Shown: positions 35,816 to 44,885 of the stretch, in pieces | How the letters are laid out: every line of letters starts with the position of its first letter | Position numbering within the stretch: the stretch's first letter is position 1 | Assembly: GCA_947458875.1 (NCBI GenBank) | Contig: CANGZD010000001.1 | Location: 161,498-225,497 of the forward strand | Length of the DNA: 64,000 nucleotides | From: Sphingobacteriaceae bacterium | Lineage (GTDB): Bacteria; Bacteroidota; Bacteroidia; Sphingobacteriales; Sphingobacteriaceae | Reading direction: 5' to 3' | The notes under the pieces: generated by a model | What the model was told of the DNA's origin: nothing | The model's database searches: none | The model's input: the letters and a program-made list of their open reading frames with translations, nothing else | Made by a program: the position numbers and the translations under genes

Positions 35816-36679
35816 ATGAACGAAGAAAAACAAGTAAAGAAAGACGCAAAGATTATTGCCCAATCAAAATCAGTGGAGGAAGTGAATACACCGGTAAAAA
35901 AAGGATTAAAGAGTAAAGAAGAAATTGTTAAAAACTGGTTACCTCGATACACGGGTCGTCCACTTGAAGACTTTACAGGCTATGTACTACTGACCAATTT
36001 TTCTAAATACCTGCAATTATTTTCCGAATGGCATGACAACGCCCCTATTATGGGTTTAGATAAACCCATGCAAAGTGTTTCTGCCGATGGCATCACGCTG
36101 ATTAACTTCGGGATGGGCAGTGCCATGGCAGCCACCATGATGGATTTATTGAGCGCCATTAACCCTGAAGCGGTTTTATTTCTTGGTAAATGTGGTGGAC
36201 TCAAAAAGAAAAATCAGATTGGCGATTTGATTTTGCCGATAGCGGCTATTCGTGGCGAAGGTACCTCAAATGATTATTTTCCGGCCGAAGTACCGGCCTT
36301 GCCTTCATTTGCGCTCCAAAAAGCAATTTCTACCACCATTCGCGATCATTCTTTAGATTACTGGACTGGTACTGTTTATACCACCAACCGCCGAGTTTGG
36401 GAACACGACAAAGAATTCAAGAAACACCTCAAAGTGATCCGTGCCATGGCAGTGGATATGGAAACGGCTACCATTTTTATCACTGGTTTTGCCAATGAAA
36501 TCCCAACTGGTGCTTTATTGCTGGTTTCCGATCAGCCTATGATCCCTGAGGGTGTTAAAACTGCCGAAAGCGATTCGAATGTGACCGCTCAATTCGTAGA
36601 ATCGCACTTGAGGGTGGGTATCGATTCGTTGAAACAGCTAATCAACAATGGTTTGACGGTTAAACATTTGAAATTTTAA
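35816..36679 (+). CDS. amn: AMP nucleosidase
   Basis: A 287-residue member of the PNP/UDP phosphorylase superfamily that splits AMP into adenine and ribose 5-phosphate. Characteristic stretches are INFGMGSAMAATMMDLL, LFLGKCGGLKKKNQIGDLILP, and the purine/ribose site VDMETATIFITGFAN with Met-Glu. A lysine-rich 45-residue N-terminal extension (VKKDAKIIAQSKSVEEV) precedes the fold; a later start is possible. The gene has no close cotranscribed partner. Confidence 0.88.
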   Translation: MNEEKQVKKDAKIIAQSKSVEEVNTPVKKGLKSKEEIVKNWLPRYTGRPLEDFTGYVLLTNFSKYLQLFSEWHDNAPIMGLDKPMQSVSADGITLINFGMGSAMAATMMDLLSAINPEAVLFLGKCGGLKKKNQIGDLILPIAAIRGEGTSNDYFPAEVPALPSFALQKAISTTIRDHSLDYWTGTVYTTNRRVWEHDKEFKKHLKVIRAMAVDMETATIFITGFANEIPTGALLLVSDQPMIPEGVKTAESDSNVTAQFVESHLRVGIDSLKQLINNGLTVKHLKF

Positions 36680-36729
36680 TTCTATTCGCAAGCAATTAGT
36701 AATTAGTATTTAGATAGATTTGTCCTAAG
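36680..36729. repeat. Intergenic repeat element, copy 2
   Basis: Shares TTCTATT, GCAATTAG and GATTTGTCC in the same order with 6923-6950, and follows a stop codon in the same way. Confidence 0.4.
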
Positions 36730-36754
36730 AAATCGAAATACAATCTACCAGCTT

Positions 36755-38116
36755 ATGTGGTATAAAAATATCCTAGAAACAATTGGTAATACGCCTTTAG
36801 TAAAGCTAAATCAGCTTACCAAAGAAATTCCTGCAACGGTTTTAGCTAAAATTGAAACCACCAATCCGGGTAACTCTATAAAAGACCGGATGGCTCTTAA
36901 AATGATTGAGGATGCTGAGAAAAGTGGTAAACTAAAACCCGGAGGTACAATTATTGAAGGTACTTCGGGTAATACCGGTATGGGTTTGGCTATTGCTGCG
37001 GTAGTAAAGGGCTACAAATGTATTTTTACCACTACTGATAAACAATCTAAAGAGAAAGTGGACGCCTTGCGTGCTTTCGGTGCTGAAGTGATTGTTTGCC
37101 CTACCAACGTTGAACCTGAGGACCCTCGATCTTATTATTCAGTTTCCAGCCGTTTAGAACGCGAAGTACCCAATTCCTGGAAACCCAATCAATACGATAA
37201 TCTTTCCAATTCACAGGCTCATTATGAGCAAACCGGACCGGAAATTTGGGAGCAAACGGAAGGTAAAATTACACATTTGGTGGTGGGTGTAGGTACCGGT
37301 GGTACCATCTCGGGAACCGGAAAATACCTCAAAGAAAAAAATCCGAATATCAAGGTGTGGGGAATTGATACCTATGGCTCGGTATTCAAAAAATATAAAG
37401 AGACGGGTGAGTTTGATAAGAATGAGATCTATCCCTACATCACCGAAGGGATTGGCGAAGATTTCTTACCAGAAAATGTGGATTTCGGCGTGATCGATCA
37501 TTTTGAAAAAGTGACGGATAAGGATGCCGCCCTTATGACACGTGAAATTGCCCGTAAGGAAGGTATTTTTGCCGGAAATTCAGCTGGATCGGCCATGGCA
37601 GGCTTATTGCAGATGAAGGATCAGCTAAAAAAAGATGATGTAGTGGTGGTAATTTTCCATGACCACGGTACCCGCTACCTTGGCAAAATGTACAATGATG
37701 ACTGGTTGCGGGAGCGAGGTTTCTTGAAAGATGAAAAGCTGACCGCTAAAGATATCATCCGTAAACGTGGCAAACAGGAAATTGTAACCATCGATTGTGA
37801 AAAATCTGTCCTGGAAGCCATCAACACCATGAAAAGTCTGAATATCTCTCAGATTCCGGTTACTCAGAAAGGCTTGGTGTTAGGGAAACTCAGCGAAGGC
37901 GATATCCTGAACCGTTTACTGGAAAATCCGGGTATCCGTTCACAAAAGGTGGAATCCATCATGACAGCACCTTTTCCATTTGTCGACCTGAACAGTTCCA
38001 TCGATCGCATTTCAGCCCTAATTGATAAAGACAATTCGGCGGTTATGGTGGAGTGTGCAGATGGCGTATTTGAAATCATTACTCAATACGACATCATCAA
38101 TGCCATCTCTGCTTAG
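36755..38116 (+). CDS. Cystathionine beta-synthase-type PLP enzyme with CBS pair
   Basis: A 453-residue fold-type II PLP enzyme joined to a regulatory C-terminus. The PLP Lys is in [12 protein letters not shown] (near residue 44), the phosphate loop is [12 protein letters not shown] and a second loop is [12 protein letters not shown]. Residues 335-453 form two CBS motifs ([27 protein letters not shown]). This is the layout of cystathionine beta-synthase, though O-acetylserine sulfhydrylase activity is possible. Stop codons interlock with convergent murA (TTAG). Confidence 0.88.
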   Translation: MWYKNILETIGNTPLVKLNQLTKEIPATVLAKIETTNPGNSIKDRMALKMIEDAEKSGKLKPGGTIIEGTSGNTGMGLAIAAVVKGYKCIFTTTDKQSKEKVDALRAFGAEVIVCPTNVEPEDPRSYYSVSSRLEREVPNSWKPNQYDNLSNSQAHYEQTGPEIWEQTEGKITHLVVGVGTGGTISGTGKYLKEKNPNIKVWGIDTYGSVFKKYKETGEFDKNEIYPYITEGIGEDFLPENVDFGVIDHFEKVTDKDAALMTREIARKEGIFAGNSAGSAMAGLLQMKDQLKKDDVVVVIFHDHGTRYLGKMYNDDWLRERGFLKDEKLTAKDIIRKRGKQEIVTIDCEKSVLEAINTMKSLNISQIPVTQKGLVLGKLSEGDILNRLLENPGIRSQKVESIMTAPFPFVDLNSSIDRISALIDKDNSAVMVECADGVFEIITQYDIINAISA

Positions 38117-39438
38117 TGACTTGGTGCGTTTCCGTCTACTCGTTTGATATTGGCGCCTAAGGCAATCAGTCGCTCGTCAATATTTTGATAGCCACGTTCA
38201 ATTTGCTCGATATTGTAAATGGTAGATTTGCCTTCGGCAGATAAAGCTGCAATCAGCAAAGAAACACCTGCACGAATATCCGGCGAAGTCATTTCAATAC
38301 CGCGTAGTTTCACTTTACGGTCTAAACCGATAACGGTAGCACGGTGCGGATCGCACAAGATAATTTGCGCCCCCATGTCAATCAGCTTATCTACAAAGAA
38401 AAGACGGCTTTCGAACATTTTTTGATGAACCAAAACTGTTCCTTTGGCTTGTGTTGCAGTTACCAGCACAATACTTAATAAGTCTGGGGTAAAACCTGGC
38501 CATGGCGCATCGGCAATGGTCATAATAGAACCGTCAATAAAGGTTTCAATTTCGTAATGCTTTTGCGCAGGTATATGCAGGTCATCGCCTCTCAGTTCCA
38601 TTTGGATACCCAAACGACGGAAGATATCGGGAATGATGCCTAATTCCTCATAATGCACATCTTTAATGGTGATCTCAGAACCTGTCATCGCCGCAAGGCC
38701 AATAAACGAGCCAATCTCGATCATATCGGGCAACATGCGGTGTTCGGTGCCATTCAAACGGCTTACCCCTTCAATGGTGAGTAGATTAGAACCAATGCCC
38801 GAAATTTTCGCACCCATACGGTTCAGCATTTTGCAAAGTTGTTGCAAATAAGGTTCGCAGGCGGCATTGTAAATAGTGGTGGTACCCTTGGCTAATACGG
38901 CGGCCATCACTATGTTAGCGGTTCCGGTTACTGAGGCCTCATCCAGCAAGATATAGGTTCCTTTCAGGTTAGTGGCATCAACCGTAAAGAAATTAGTTTT
39001 GGCGTCGTACACAAACTTAGCCCCCAATTTTTCAAAACCGAGGAAGTGAGTATCCAGGCGTCGACGGCCAATTTTATCACCACCCGGTTTAGGAATGGCG
39101 GCTTTACCAAAACGAGCCAGTAATGGACCTACAATCATGATTGAACCTCTTAAGCTTCCGCCTTTTGCCTTAAATGTGGCAGACTGGAAGAAATCCAGGT
39201 CGATGTTTTTGGCTTCAAAAGTATAGGTATCTTTATTGATTCGCTCAACTTTAACTCCCAAATCGCCCAGTAACTCGATCAGTTTATTTACATCTTTGAT
39301 ATCAGGGATATTGCTGATGGTTACCTTATTTTCGGTTAACAAAACCGCAGAAATAATTTGCAAAGCTTCGTTTTTTGCGCCTTGAGGAATGATTTCACCT
39401 TTCAGGGGTTTTCCACCGATAATTTCAAAAGCGTTCAT
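38113..39438 (-). CDS. murA: UDP-GlcNAc enolpyruvyl transferase MurA (Asp active site)
   Basis: First committed step of peptidoglycan synthesis: transfer of enolpyruvate from PEP to UDP-GlcNAc. The 441-residue protein has the EPSP-synthase-like repeats, [16 protein letters not shown], and the active loop [15 protein letters not shown]. The position normally held by the catalytic Cys (GGC) is Asp121 (GAT codon, plus-strand 39076-39078). The same Cys-to-Asp change occurs in Mycobacterium tuberculosis and Chlamydia MurA and gives fosfomycin insensitivity. It follows the DUF4290 gene, likely as an operon. Confidence 0.95.
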   Translation of the reverse strand: MNAFEIIGGKPLKGEIIPQGAKNEALQIISAVLLTENKVTISNIPDIKDVNKLIELLGDLGVKVERINKDTYTFEAKNIDLDFFQSATFKAKGGSLRGSIMIVGPLLARFGKAAIPKPGGDKIGRRRLDTHFLGFEKLGAKFVYDAKTNFFTVDATNLKGTYILLDEASVTGTANIVMAAVLAKGTTTIYNAACEPYLQQLCKMLNRMGAKISGIGSNLLTIEGVSRLNGTEHRMLPDMIEIGSFIGLAAMTGSEITIKDVHYEELGIIPDIFRRLGIQMELRGDDLHIPAQKHYEIETFIDGSIMTIADAPWPGFTPDLLSIVLVTATQAKGTVLVHQKMFESRLFFVDKLIDMGAQIILCDPHRATVIGLDRKVKLRGIEMTSPDIRAGVSLLIAALSAEGKSTIYNIEQIERGYQNIDERLIALGANIKRVDGNAPSH

Positions 39439-39483
39439 AAAGTGTAGGGCTGTGTGTTGGGGTTTTAAATTCGTTGAGTAATG

Positions 39484-40140
39484 TTAATAGCGTTTGCCAT
39501 TGTTTTTTGGACGGTTGGCTCCGCCATTCTTATTATTTGACCGGCCTTTGTGCTGGTTTTTCGTTCTGGTAGGGGTGTGTTGTCTGTATTCTACTTTGTG
39601 CAGATTCACATTTTCGCTCAATTGCAATTCTCCATTGGATAGTTCACGCAAATCTTTGATGATGGTCTCATCAGCAACATTGTCTTTATTCCAGGTAACA
39701 TAGGCCATTTTCATGAAGTTGGCAATAGCTTCAACCATTTGTTTTTTACGTTCCGGCTCTTCCATTTCTTTAGCTCGGCTAATCATAATTTCTACCGTTT
39801 TTCCGTAATGTTTGTATTTGATCCTTTGATGAGGATAGGTTAATGGCTTCGGTTTGTAATGGATGGCGTCGGGTGATGGTTTTGGATAAGGAGAATCGAC
39901 ATCAATTTTAAAATCTGATATGATATGCAAATGATCCCATAGCTTATGCTTAAAATCGGCTACGTCCCGTAAATGCGGATTTAAAAACCCCATTAAATCA
40001 ATCACTACCTGGGCATACCTGTTACGCTCTTCTTTAGTGGGCAGCGCACATATATAACTCACCATGTTCTGAACATTTCGTCCGTATTCAGACAAAATCA
40101 GTTTGTTGCGGGTACTGTTATAATCAAAAGTCATATTCAT
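39484..40140 (-). CDS. DUF4290 protein
   Basis: A 218-residue protein matching the DUF4290 family of Bacteroidota: a helical domain (RNVQNMVSYICALPTKEERNRYAQVVIDLMGFLNPHLRD) of about 175 residues, then a basic, low-complexity tail (KNQHKGRSNNKNGGANRPKNNGKRY) that looks nucleic-acid-binding. It is upstream of murA, with 45 bases between. Function unknown. Confidence 0.87.
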   Translation of the reverse strand: MNMTFDYNSTRNKLILSEYGRNVQNMVSYICALPTKEERNRYAQVVIDLMGFLNPHLRDVADFKHKLWDHLHIISDFKIDVDSPYPKPSPDAIHYKPKPLTYPHQRIKYKHYGKTVEIMISRAKEMEEPERKKQMVEAIANFMKMAYVTWNKDNVADETIIKDLRELSNGELQLSENVNLHKVEYRQHTPTRTKNQHKGRSNNKNGGANRPKNNGKRY

Positions 40141-40562
40141 TTAACAAATCTAAGGATTGGGATTTCGGCTAACGGAAGAATTTACCGGTACTTGAACGAA
40201 ATCGGAGCCTCATCCACTGTTTTATCGGGTTTTGCAGCTTAAAGTCTCTGTAAATATACTGCAAAAAATTAAGCCGTTTAATCTCATTTTTAATTAAGTC
40301 AGTTTCTTACATGAAATTTTCAACGATTTGAAATCTAATTTTTAAATAATAATTAAATATTTAAAATATTAAATCAATTATTTCATATTTAATTGTTAGC
40401 TCATTTTTTTTGAAACCAACTATCTCTTAATTCATACCATTCATCTTTGGTTTTCTACCATTGGTCATAAAGTGCCATTTCTTCAAATCAATAATTAAGA
40501 CTTTTGAGTTATAGTTTATGTTTTCCGAGTAAAACTTAATTATTAACCTAAAATATCTATCC
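40141..40562. other. AT-rich divergent intergenic region
   Basis: A 422-base gap between the divergent DUF4290 and collagen-like genes. It holds no gene-like frame. Bases 40260-40400 are very AT-rich and include the near-perfect palindrome AATATTTAAAATATT (40356-40370). No TAnnTTTG box is seen close to the plus-strand ATG, so the adhesin promoter is not identified. Confidence 0.6.
40145..40152 (-). promoter_or_regulatory. Candidate -7 box of DUF4290-murA
   Basis: TAGATTTG on the minus strand ends 4 bases before the ATG at 40140, suggesting a leaderless or near-leaderless transcript. Confidence 0.45.
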
Positions 40563-42998
40563 ATGAAATGGTCTACTATCTTAATGATCAGATTAAGTTC
40601 TTTTCTGTTATTTTTTCTATTAGTTCAGCAATTAACAGCTCAAATCCCACAACAATTAAATTACCAGGGTGCGGTCAGAGATGATCAGGGTAAACCGCTC
40701 GCAAATACCAATATCAAAATTCGTTTGAGTATCCAGGATGCTGGCGTAAATGGTAAAGTTCATTACAGCGAGGAAAGGCAAGTCAAAACCAATCTATTGG
40801 GTTTATACAATATTCAGATTGGTAGTGACGGGACACTTACTAAAACAGGAGATTTTACCATTATTCCATGGGGACTGGGCCCCAAATCGTTAAGAGTGGA
40901 GACAGACATTTCTGATTTGGGTGTCTACACGCTAGCGGGCATCACTCCATTAGTCAGTGTGCCCTATGCATTGTATTCAAAGTATGCAGAAAATGGTCCT
41001 CCAGGAGCTACAGGTCCGGCCGGTGCCAACGGAATCAGTATTACCAATGCCATTATCGATTCTCAAGGACATTTGATACTAACTCTGAGTGATAATTCCC
41101 AAGTAGATGCAGGGTTTGTGAAAGGTACGGTGGGAGATACAGGCCCAGCAGGCCCTCCGGGTCCAACTGGTTTGGCTGGTGCCACCATCACCAGTGTTTC
41201 AATAGATCCAGCTACAGGTCATCTCATTGTTAAGTTAAATGATAATAGTACTCTTGATGCCGGGTATGTAATTGGCCCAGTTGGGCCTATTGGTCCGGAG
41301 GGCCCTGCTGGGCCGATAGGTCAGATAGGTCCAGCAGGGCCGCAGGGGCCAACTGGAAATCAAGGTGTAAGTGTTCAAACAGTTAAAATAGGTGGGGATG
41401 GACATCTGTATATAAGCCTGACCGATGGGCAAGAACTGGATGCCGGCTTTGTGAAGGGCGATCCAGGCGATCCAGGCGACCCAGGTCCTGCTGGTGTAAA
41501 CGGATTAAGTATCAGCACAGCTGCTATCGACTCTCAGGGTCATCTCATTCTAACCCTAAGTAATAATACCCAGATTGATGCAGGAGTTGCGAAAGGTGCA
41601 ACTGGAGATCCGGGACCTGCAGGTCCAGCTGGACCACAGGGTCCACAAGGTGAAATCGGTCCGGTAGGGCCACAGGGACCGCAAGGCGAGGCCGGTCCAA
41701 CAGGTATGCCCTTTTTGACAAATTCTCATATTTACGTGGGCGATGTTAACAACTTACCGATTGATGTTTCGATGGCAGGTGATGCCGGTATCACTAATAC
41801 AGGTATAGTCACTATCTCCAATAATGCCATCACAGAAGTTAAAATAGCCGACGGTGCAGTGACTAATAGTAAGATACTAAATGGTGCAGTGACGACCAAT
41901 AAAATTGGCGACGGTGCGGTGACGCTTAGTAAGATGGCACTTGGCCCACCTGATCAAGTATATATGACCAATTCTGCAGGTACACCCATCTTGTCAAGTT
42001 TTAGTAATATGGGTTGGTCACTCACGGGTAATTCAGGGACTTCTGATGGATTTCATTTTCTTGGAACTGCAGATGCTGTTCCTCTTAACTTCAGGGTAAA
42101 TAGCTTGAATGCGGGACGCATTGATTATACAACTGGAGCTACAACTTTTGGTTATTTAGCTGGAAATTCAAGTACTACAATTTTACAAAATACCCTGATT
42201 GGTAATCAGGCTGGAGAATTATTGACTTCCGGTAGTAACAGAAATACATTTATAGGGGCCTTTGCAGGAAGGAATGTCACATTAAACTCTGGTTTGAATA
42301 CTGCTATAGGCGAAAGTGCATTAAGCTCCATGAATATATCCGGAAGTTTTAATAATGTGGCTTTAGGCTCATTGGCAGGTATGCAGTTTGCCGGAGGGAA
42401 TAACAACATTTTTATTGGTAAAAATGCTGGTTTGTCAGCTGTTGGTTCTGCAAGTGCAAATACATTGATCGGTTTGTCCGCAACTGCTTCACCCAACTTG
42501 AGTAATGCGACGGCCATAGGTGCAAATGCGGTAGTTTCAAGTAGTAACAGCATGGTACTAGGTGGAACCGGTGCGAACCAAGTGAATATTGGTATTAATA
42601 CTACAACTCCGGAAGAAAAGTTACACATCAACAGAGGGAATTTTAAGATACATGAAGGTGTTTATATTTCTACTCAAACTTCAGCAATGACAATTTCGAC
42701 TCCAATACCAAGTGGAATAGTTGGTGCAAATCCAGGTGCGGTGCCCATGACTAATGTGAAAGGTCAGGTTGTTGCGGATGGCACAAACAATACACTTGCT
42801 TATTCTATGATTTTGATCTCTTTTTCAACTCCAAGCCCTTATACTTCGAATCCATCTGTACTCATCACACCGGTTAATCAAACCGCAGCTGATTCAGACT
42901 ATTATGTGAACAGTTCACTTACCGGGTTTTCAATTTTTTACAGAAATAAATCAGCTGGTATGCGTGATGCCGCATTTAATTATTGGGTAATTCAGTAA
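40563..42998 (+). CDS. Secreted collagen-like repeat protein with YadA-like region
   Basis: An 811-residue exported protein. Order: signal peptide (to about residue 27, ending LTAQ); a domain starting [19 protein letters not shown] (to about 140), as in many Bacteroidota surface proteins; collagen-like Gly-X-Y blocks alternating four times with a 30-residue beta module (for example [20 protein letters not shown]); a DGAVTxxKI triplet repeat near 430; YadA-head-like repeats ([44 protein letters not shown]) near 540-640; and a compact C-terminal beta domain. It has no type IX sorting domain itself. It probably forms trimeric fibres. First gene of a type IX-linked cluster. Confidence 0.85.
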   Translation: MKWSTILMIRLSSFLLFFLLVQQLTAQIPQQLNYQGAVRDDQGKPLANTNIKIRLSIQDAGVNGKVHYSEERQVKTNLLGLYNIQIGSDGTLTKTGDFTIIPWGLGPKSLRVETDISDLGVYTLAGITPLVSVPYALYSKYAENGPPGATGPAGANGISITNAIIDSQGHLILTLSDNSQVDAGFVKGTVGDTGPAGPPGPTGLAGATITSVSIDPATGHLIVKLNDNSTLDAGYVIGPVGPIGPEGPAGPIGQIGPAGPQGPTGNQGVSVQTVKIGGDGHLYISLTDGQELDAGFVKGDPGDPGDPGPAGVNGLSISTAAIDSQGHLILTLSNNTQIDAGVAKGATGDPGPAGPAGPQGPQGEIGPVGPQGPQGEAGPTGMPFLTNSHIYVGDVNNLPIDVSMAGDAGITNTGIVTISNNAITEVKIADGAVTNSKILNGAVTTNKIGDGAVTLSKMALGPPDQVYMTNSAGTPILSSFSNMGWSLTGNSGTSDGFHFLGTADAVPLNFRVNSLNAGRIDYTTGATTFGYLAGNSSTTILQNTLIGNQAGELLTSGSNRNTFIGAFAGRNVTLNSGLNTAIGESALSSMNISGSFNNVALGSLAGMQFAGGNNNIFIGKNAGLSAVGSASANTLIGLSATASPNLSNATAIGANAVVSSSNSMVLGGTGANQVNIGINTTTPEEKLHINRGNFKIHEGVYISTQTSAMTISTPIPSGIVGANPGAVPMTNVKGQVVADGTNNTLAYSMILISFSTPSPYTSNPSVLITPVNQTAADSDYYVNSSLTGFSIFYRNKSAGMRDAAFNYWVIQ
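41457..41483 (+). repeat. 9-bp tandem repeat in the collagen-like gene
   Basis: Three copies of GGCGATCCA (last one GGCGACCCA) encode Gly-Asp-Pro. The array is in frame and may vary in copy number by slippage. Confidence 0.8.
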
Positions 42999-43002
42999 CA
43001 TC

Positions 43003-43554
43003 ATGAAAAGGTTTACAGCATACTTGGCTATCATAATTCAAATGTTCAGTTTGAGCATCAGAGCACAAGATAATTTACCTTATACACTTAATGTTACGGG
43101 AAATTATGCTTTGGTTAATGGTTTCGTTTTTGACTATAGTGTGGGCGAAATGACAGCTGTGGAAACCTTCAGTTTTTCAAACAACCTGCTTACACAGGGG
43201 TTCCTGCAATCTATCGTACCTATCGCATTTGGTGGAGGCGGGCTTGATATTAAGGTTTGGCCTGATATGTCGCCCAATAATGACAATATGGGTCATGAGG
43301 TCTTGTTCATTGAGAATATTTTGAATTACCCGGATAATGATATTCAGATTTTCAATCGCTGGGGCAATGTCATCTTTAAAATGAACCAATATGATAACGA
43401 TCAGCGGGCGTTTAAAGGAAAAGCCAATACTGGTATGCTCATGGACGATGCTGAAGTGCCGGACGGAACTTATTACTACATCTTAAAGGTATTCGACCCG
43501 GTCGGTGGTAAAAACCATTTATTTAATGGATTCTTCGTGATTAAAAGAAAATAA
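43003..43554 (+). CDS. Small protein with gliding-type (type B) T9SS sorting domain
   Basis: A 183-residue exported protein (signal peptide ends SIRAQ). The C-terminal 95 residues match the gliding motility-associated CHU_C/type B sorting domain: KVWPDMSPNNDNMG, IQIFNRWGNVIFK, GTYYYILKVFD and the final FNGFFVIKRK. The N-terminal 75 residues are a short beta region (YALVNGFVFDYSVGEMTAVETF) of unknown role. It begins 4 bases after the collagen-like gene and precedes the PorP/SprF gene. Confidence 0.88.
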   Translation: MKRFTAYLAIIIQMFSLSIRAQDNLPYTLNVTGNYALVNGFVFDYSVGEMTAVETFSFSNNLLTQGFLQSIVPIAFGGGGLDIKVWPDMSPNNDNMGHEVLFIENILNYPDNDIQIFNRWGNVIFKMNQYDNDQRAFKGKANTGMLMDDAEVPDGTYYYILKVFDPVGGKNHLFNGFFVIKRK

Positions 43555-43566
43555 AAAACTAAACCT

Positions 43567-44490
43567 GTGAAAAAGTACTTAGCACTCATCTATCCCATTA
43601 TTTGCCTTATCCCTTTAGCAGGATTTTCGCAATTACGCGTTCAGCGGGCTCTTTTTAGCCAATATCAGTTTAACGGCTTGGCTGTTAATCCGGCCTTTTC
43701 TTCGCTCGATCAACAAGGCAGGATTACGGCACTTACCCGTAACCAGTGGGTAGGTTTTGAAGGTGCACCCCAAACACAAACTTTAACTGCTTATACCACG
43801 CTACCTAACGAAAAAACCTCATTAGGGGGAATGTTTGTACACGATAGGGTGGGTGTGGAGAGTGAGCAGGCCTTTTTTTTATCCTTGGCGCAAAGGGTGC
43901 AATTAACCGATAATAGCCACTTGGCTGCCGGTTTTACTTCAGGCATTGGTTATTATTTGGGCAATTATGGTAGTTTGACCGATCAAGATCCGGTATTTGT
44001 GAACCAATCAAGCTGGAGAGCCAATGTTGGTTTAGGCTTGATGTATTTCAACGATCGCTGGGAGCTTGGATTTTCTGTACCCTATTTGGCCAAGTTCAAT
44101 GTAGGTGCAAATAATAGTACTACCTCGCTTTCGGCTTTACGATCCGATTTTTATTTAACGGCCAATTATCGGTTCAACGCCAATTATTTTATCAAACTAA
44201 AACCTTCTTTATTGGTTAAATACACGGCTGGAGTTCCGCTACAGTATGATATCAATATGAATGCTTATTTTGAAGAAAAGGGATTGAGCCTTGGTTTGGG
44301 TTATCGCTCACAGGCTGCGGTTACCGCCATGTTCCAGGTGAAACTGAACCAGCGCATGCAATTAGGATATGCACACGATTTCATGACCGATATCAGTTTA
44401 AAACATCAAATGGGTACCCACGAAGTAATGCTTAATTATCGTTTTAAAAAAGCACGAAAAAGTTATTATGACTCTGATGAACGATTTTAA
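43567..44490 (+). CDS. PorP/SprF-family type IX secretion outer-membrane protein
   Basis: Start is GTG at 43567. The 307-residue protein has a signal peptide ending AGFSQ, then the family N-terminus FSQYQFNGLAVNPAFSSLDQQG and alternating beta strands of an outer-membrane barrel (LGLGYRSQAAVTAMFQ; MGTHEVMLNYRF). SprF partners are needed for export of specific type B substrates such as SprB; here the partner is presumably the upstream sorting-domain protein. Its stop overlaps the ATG of a receiver protein. Confidence 0.9.
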   Translation: MKKYLALIYPIICLIPLAGFSQLRVQRALFSQYQFNGLAVNPAFSSLDQQGRITALTRNQWVGFEGAPQTQTLTAYTTLPNEKTSLGGMFVHDRVGVESEQAFFLSLAQRVQLTDNSHLAAGFTSGIGYYLGNYGSLTDQDPVFVNQSSWRANVGLGLMYFNDRWELGFSVPYLAKFNVGANNSTTSLSALRSDFYLTANYRFNANYFIKLKPSLLVKYTAGVPLQYDINMNAYFEEKGLSLGLGYRSQAAVTAMFQVKLNQRMQLGYAHDFMTDISLKHQMGTHEVMLNYRFKKARKSYYDSDERF

Positions 44491-44885
44491 TGATGTCTGC
44501 CAAACCGAACGTGCTTTTTTTAGATGATGATTATTTACTCATTAAAGCTGTTGAGTTAATTACAAGGGATAGCCCTTTTCATTTCTACCTATCTGGTTCT
44601 GTAAAAGAAGCCAGACAGATGATGAGAGCCCGGTCTTTTCAAATCATTTTCTCCGATTTTCATATGCCTGAATGTAACGGAGTAGAATTTTTAGCAGAAG
44701 CAGCCAAAATTTGTCCTTCCTCAGTTCGCATATTGGTTTCTGCAAGTTTAAATGACAAGGAAGCAAAGAGAGCACTCAAAGAGCAGCAAATATTCAGTTT
44801 TTTAAAGAAACCTTTCGGTAGAGCCAGTTTCATCCAAAGTTTGCAGGAGGCCATGCAAGCCTGGGAAAGTAAGAATCAATCTTAG
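44490..44885 (+). CDS. Receiver-only response regulator
   Basis: A 131-residue protein that is a single CheY-like receiver: acidic pocket DDDYLL (residues 10-13), phospho-acceptor Asp in FSDFHMPECNGVEFL (near 54), a switch residue Ser in ILVSASLNDKEA and the Lys in FLKKPFGRASF. No output domain. The start overlaps the SprF-type stop (TAATG), so it is translated with the secretion cassette. Its stop interlocks with uvrD (TTAG). Confidence 0.9.
   Translation: MMSAKPNVLFLDDDYLLIKAVELITRDSPFHFYLSGSVKEARQMMRARSFQIIFSDFHMPECNGVEFLAEAAKICPSSVRILVSASLNDKEAKRALKEQQIFSFLKKPFGRASFIQSLQEAMQAWESKNQS

Noticed and set aside
41000-41705. Repetitive DNA that could be taken for a CRISPR-like or satellite array
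   Set aside because: The repeats are in frame, encode Gly-X-Y and beta modules, and lack constant repeat length or unique spacers.
40563-44885. Prophage tail-fibre module as the origin of the collagen-like gene
   Set aside because: Signal peptide, type IX sorting partner and SprF neighbour fit a surface adhesin; no phage structural, lysis or integrase genes are present.
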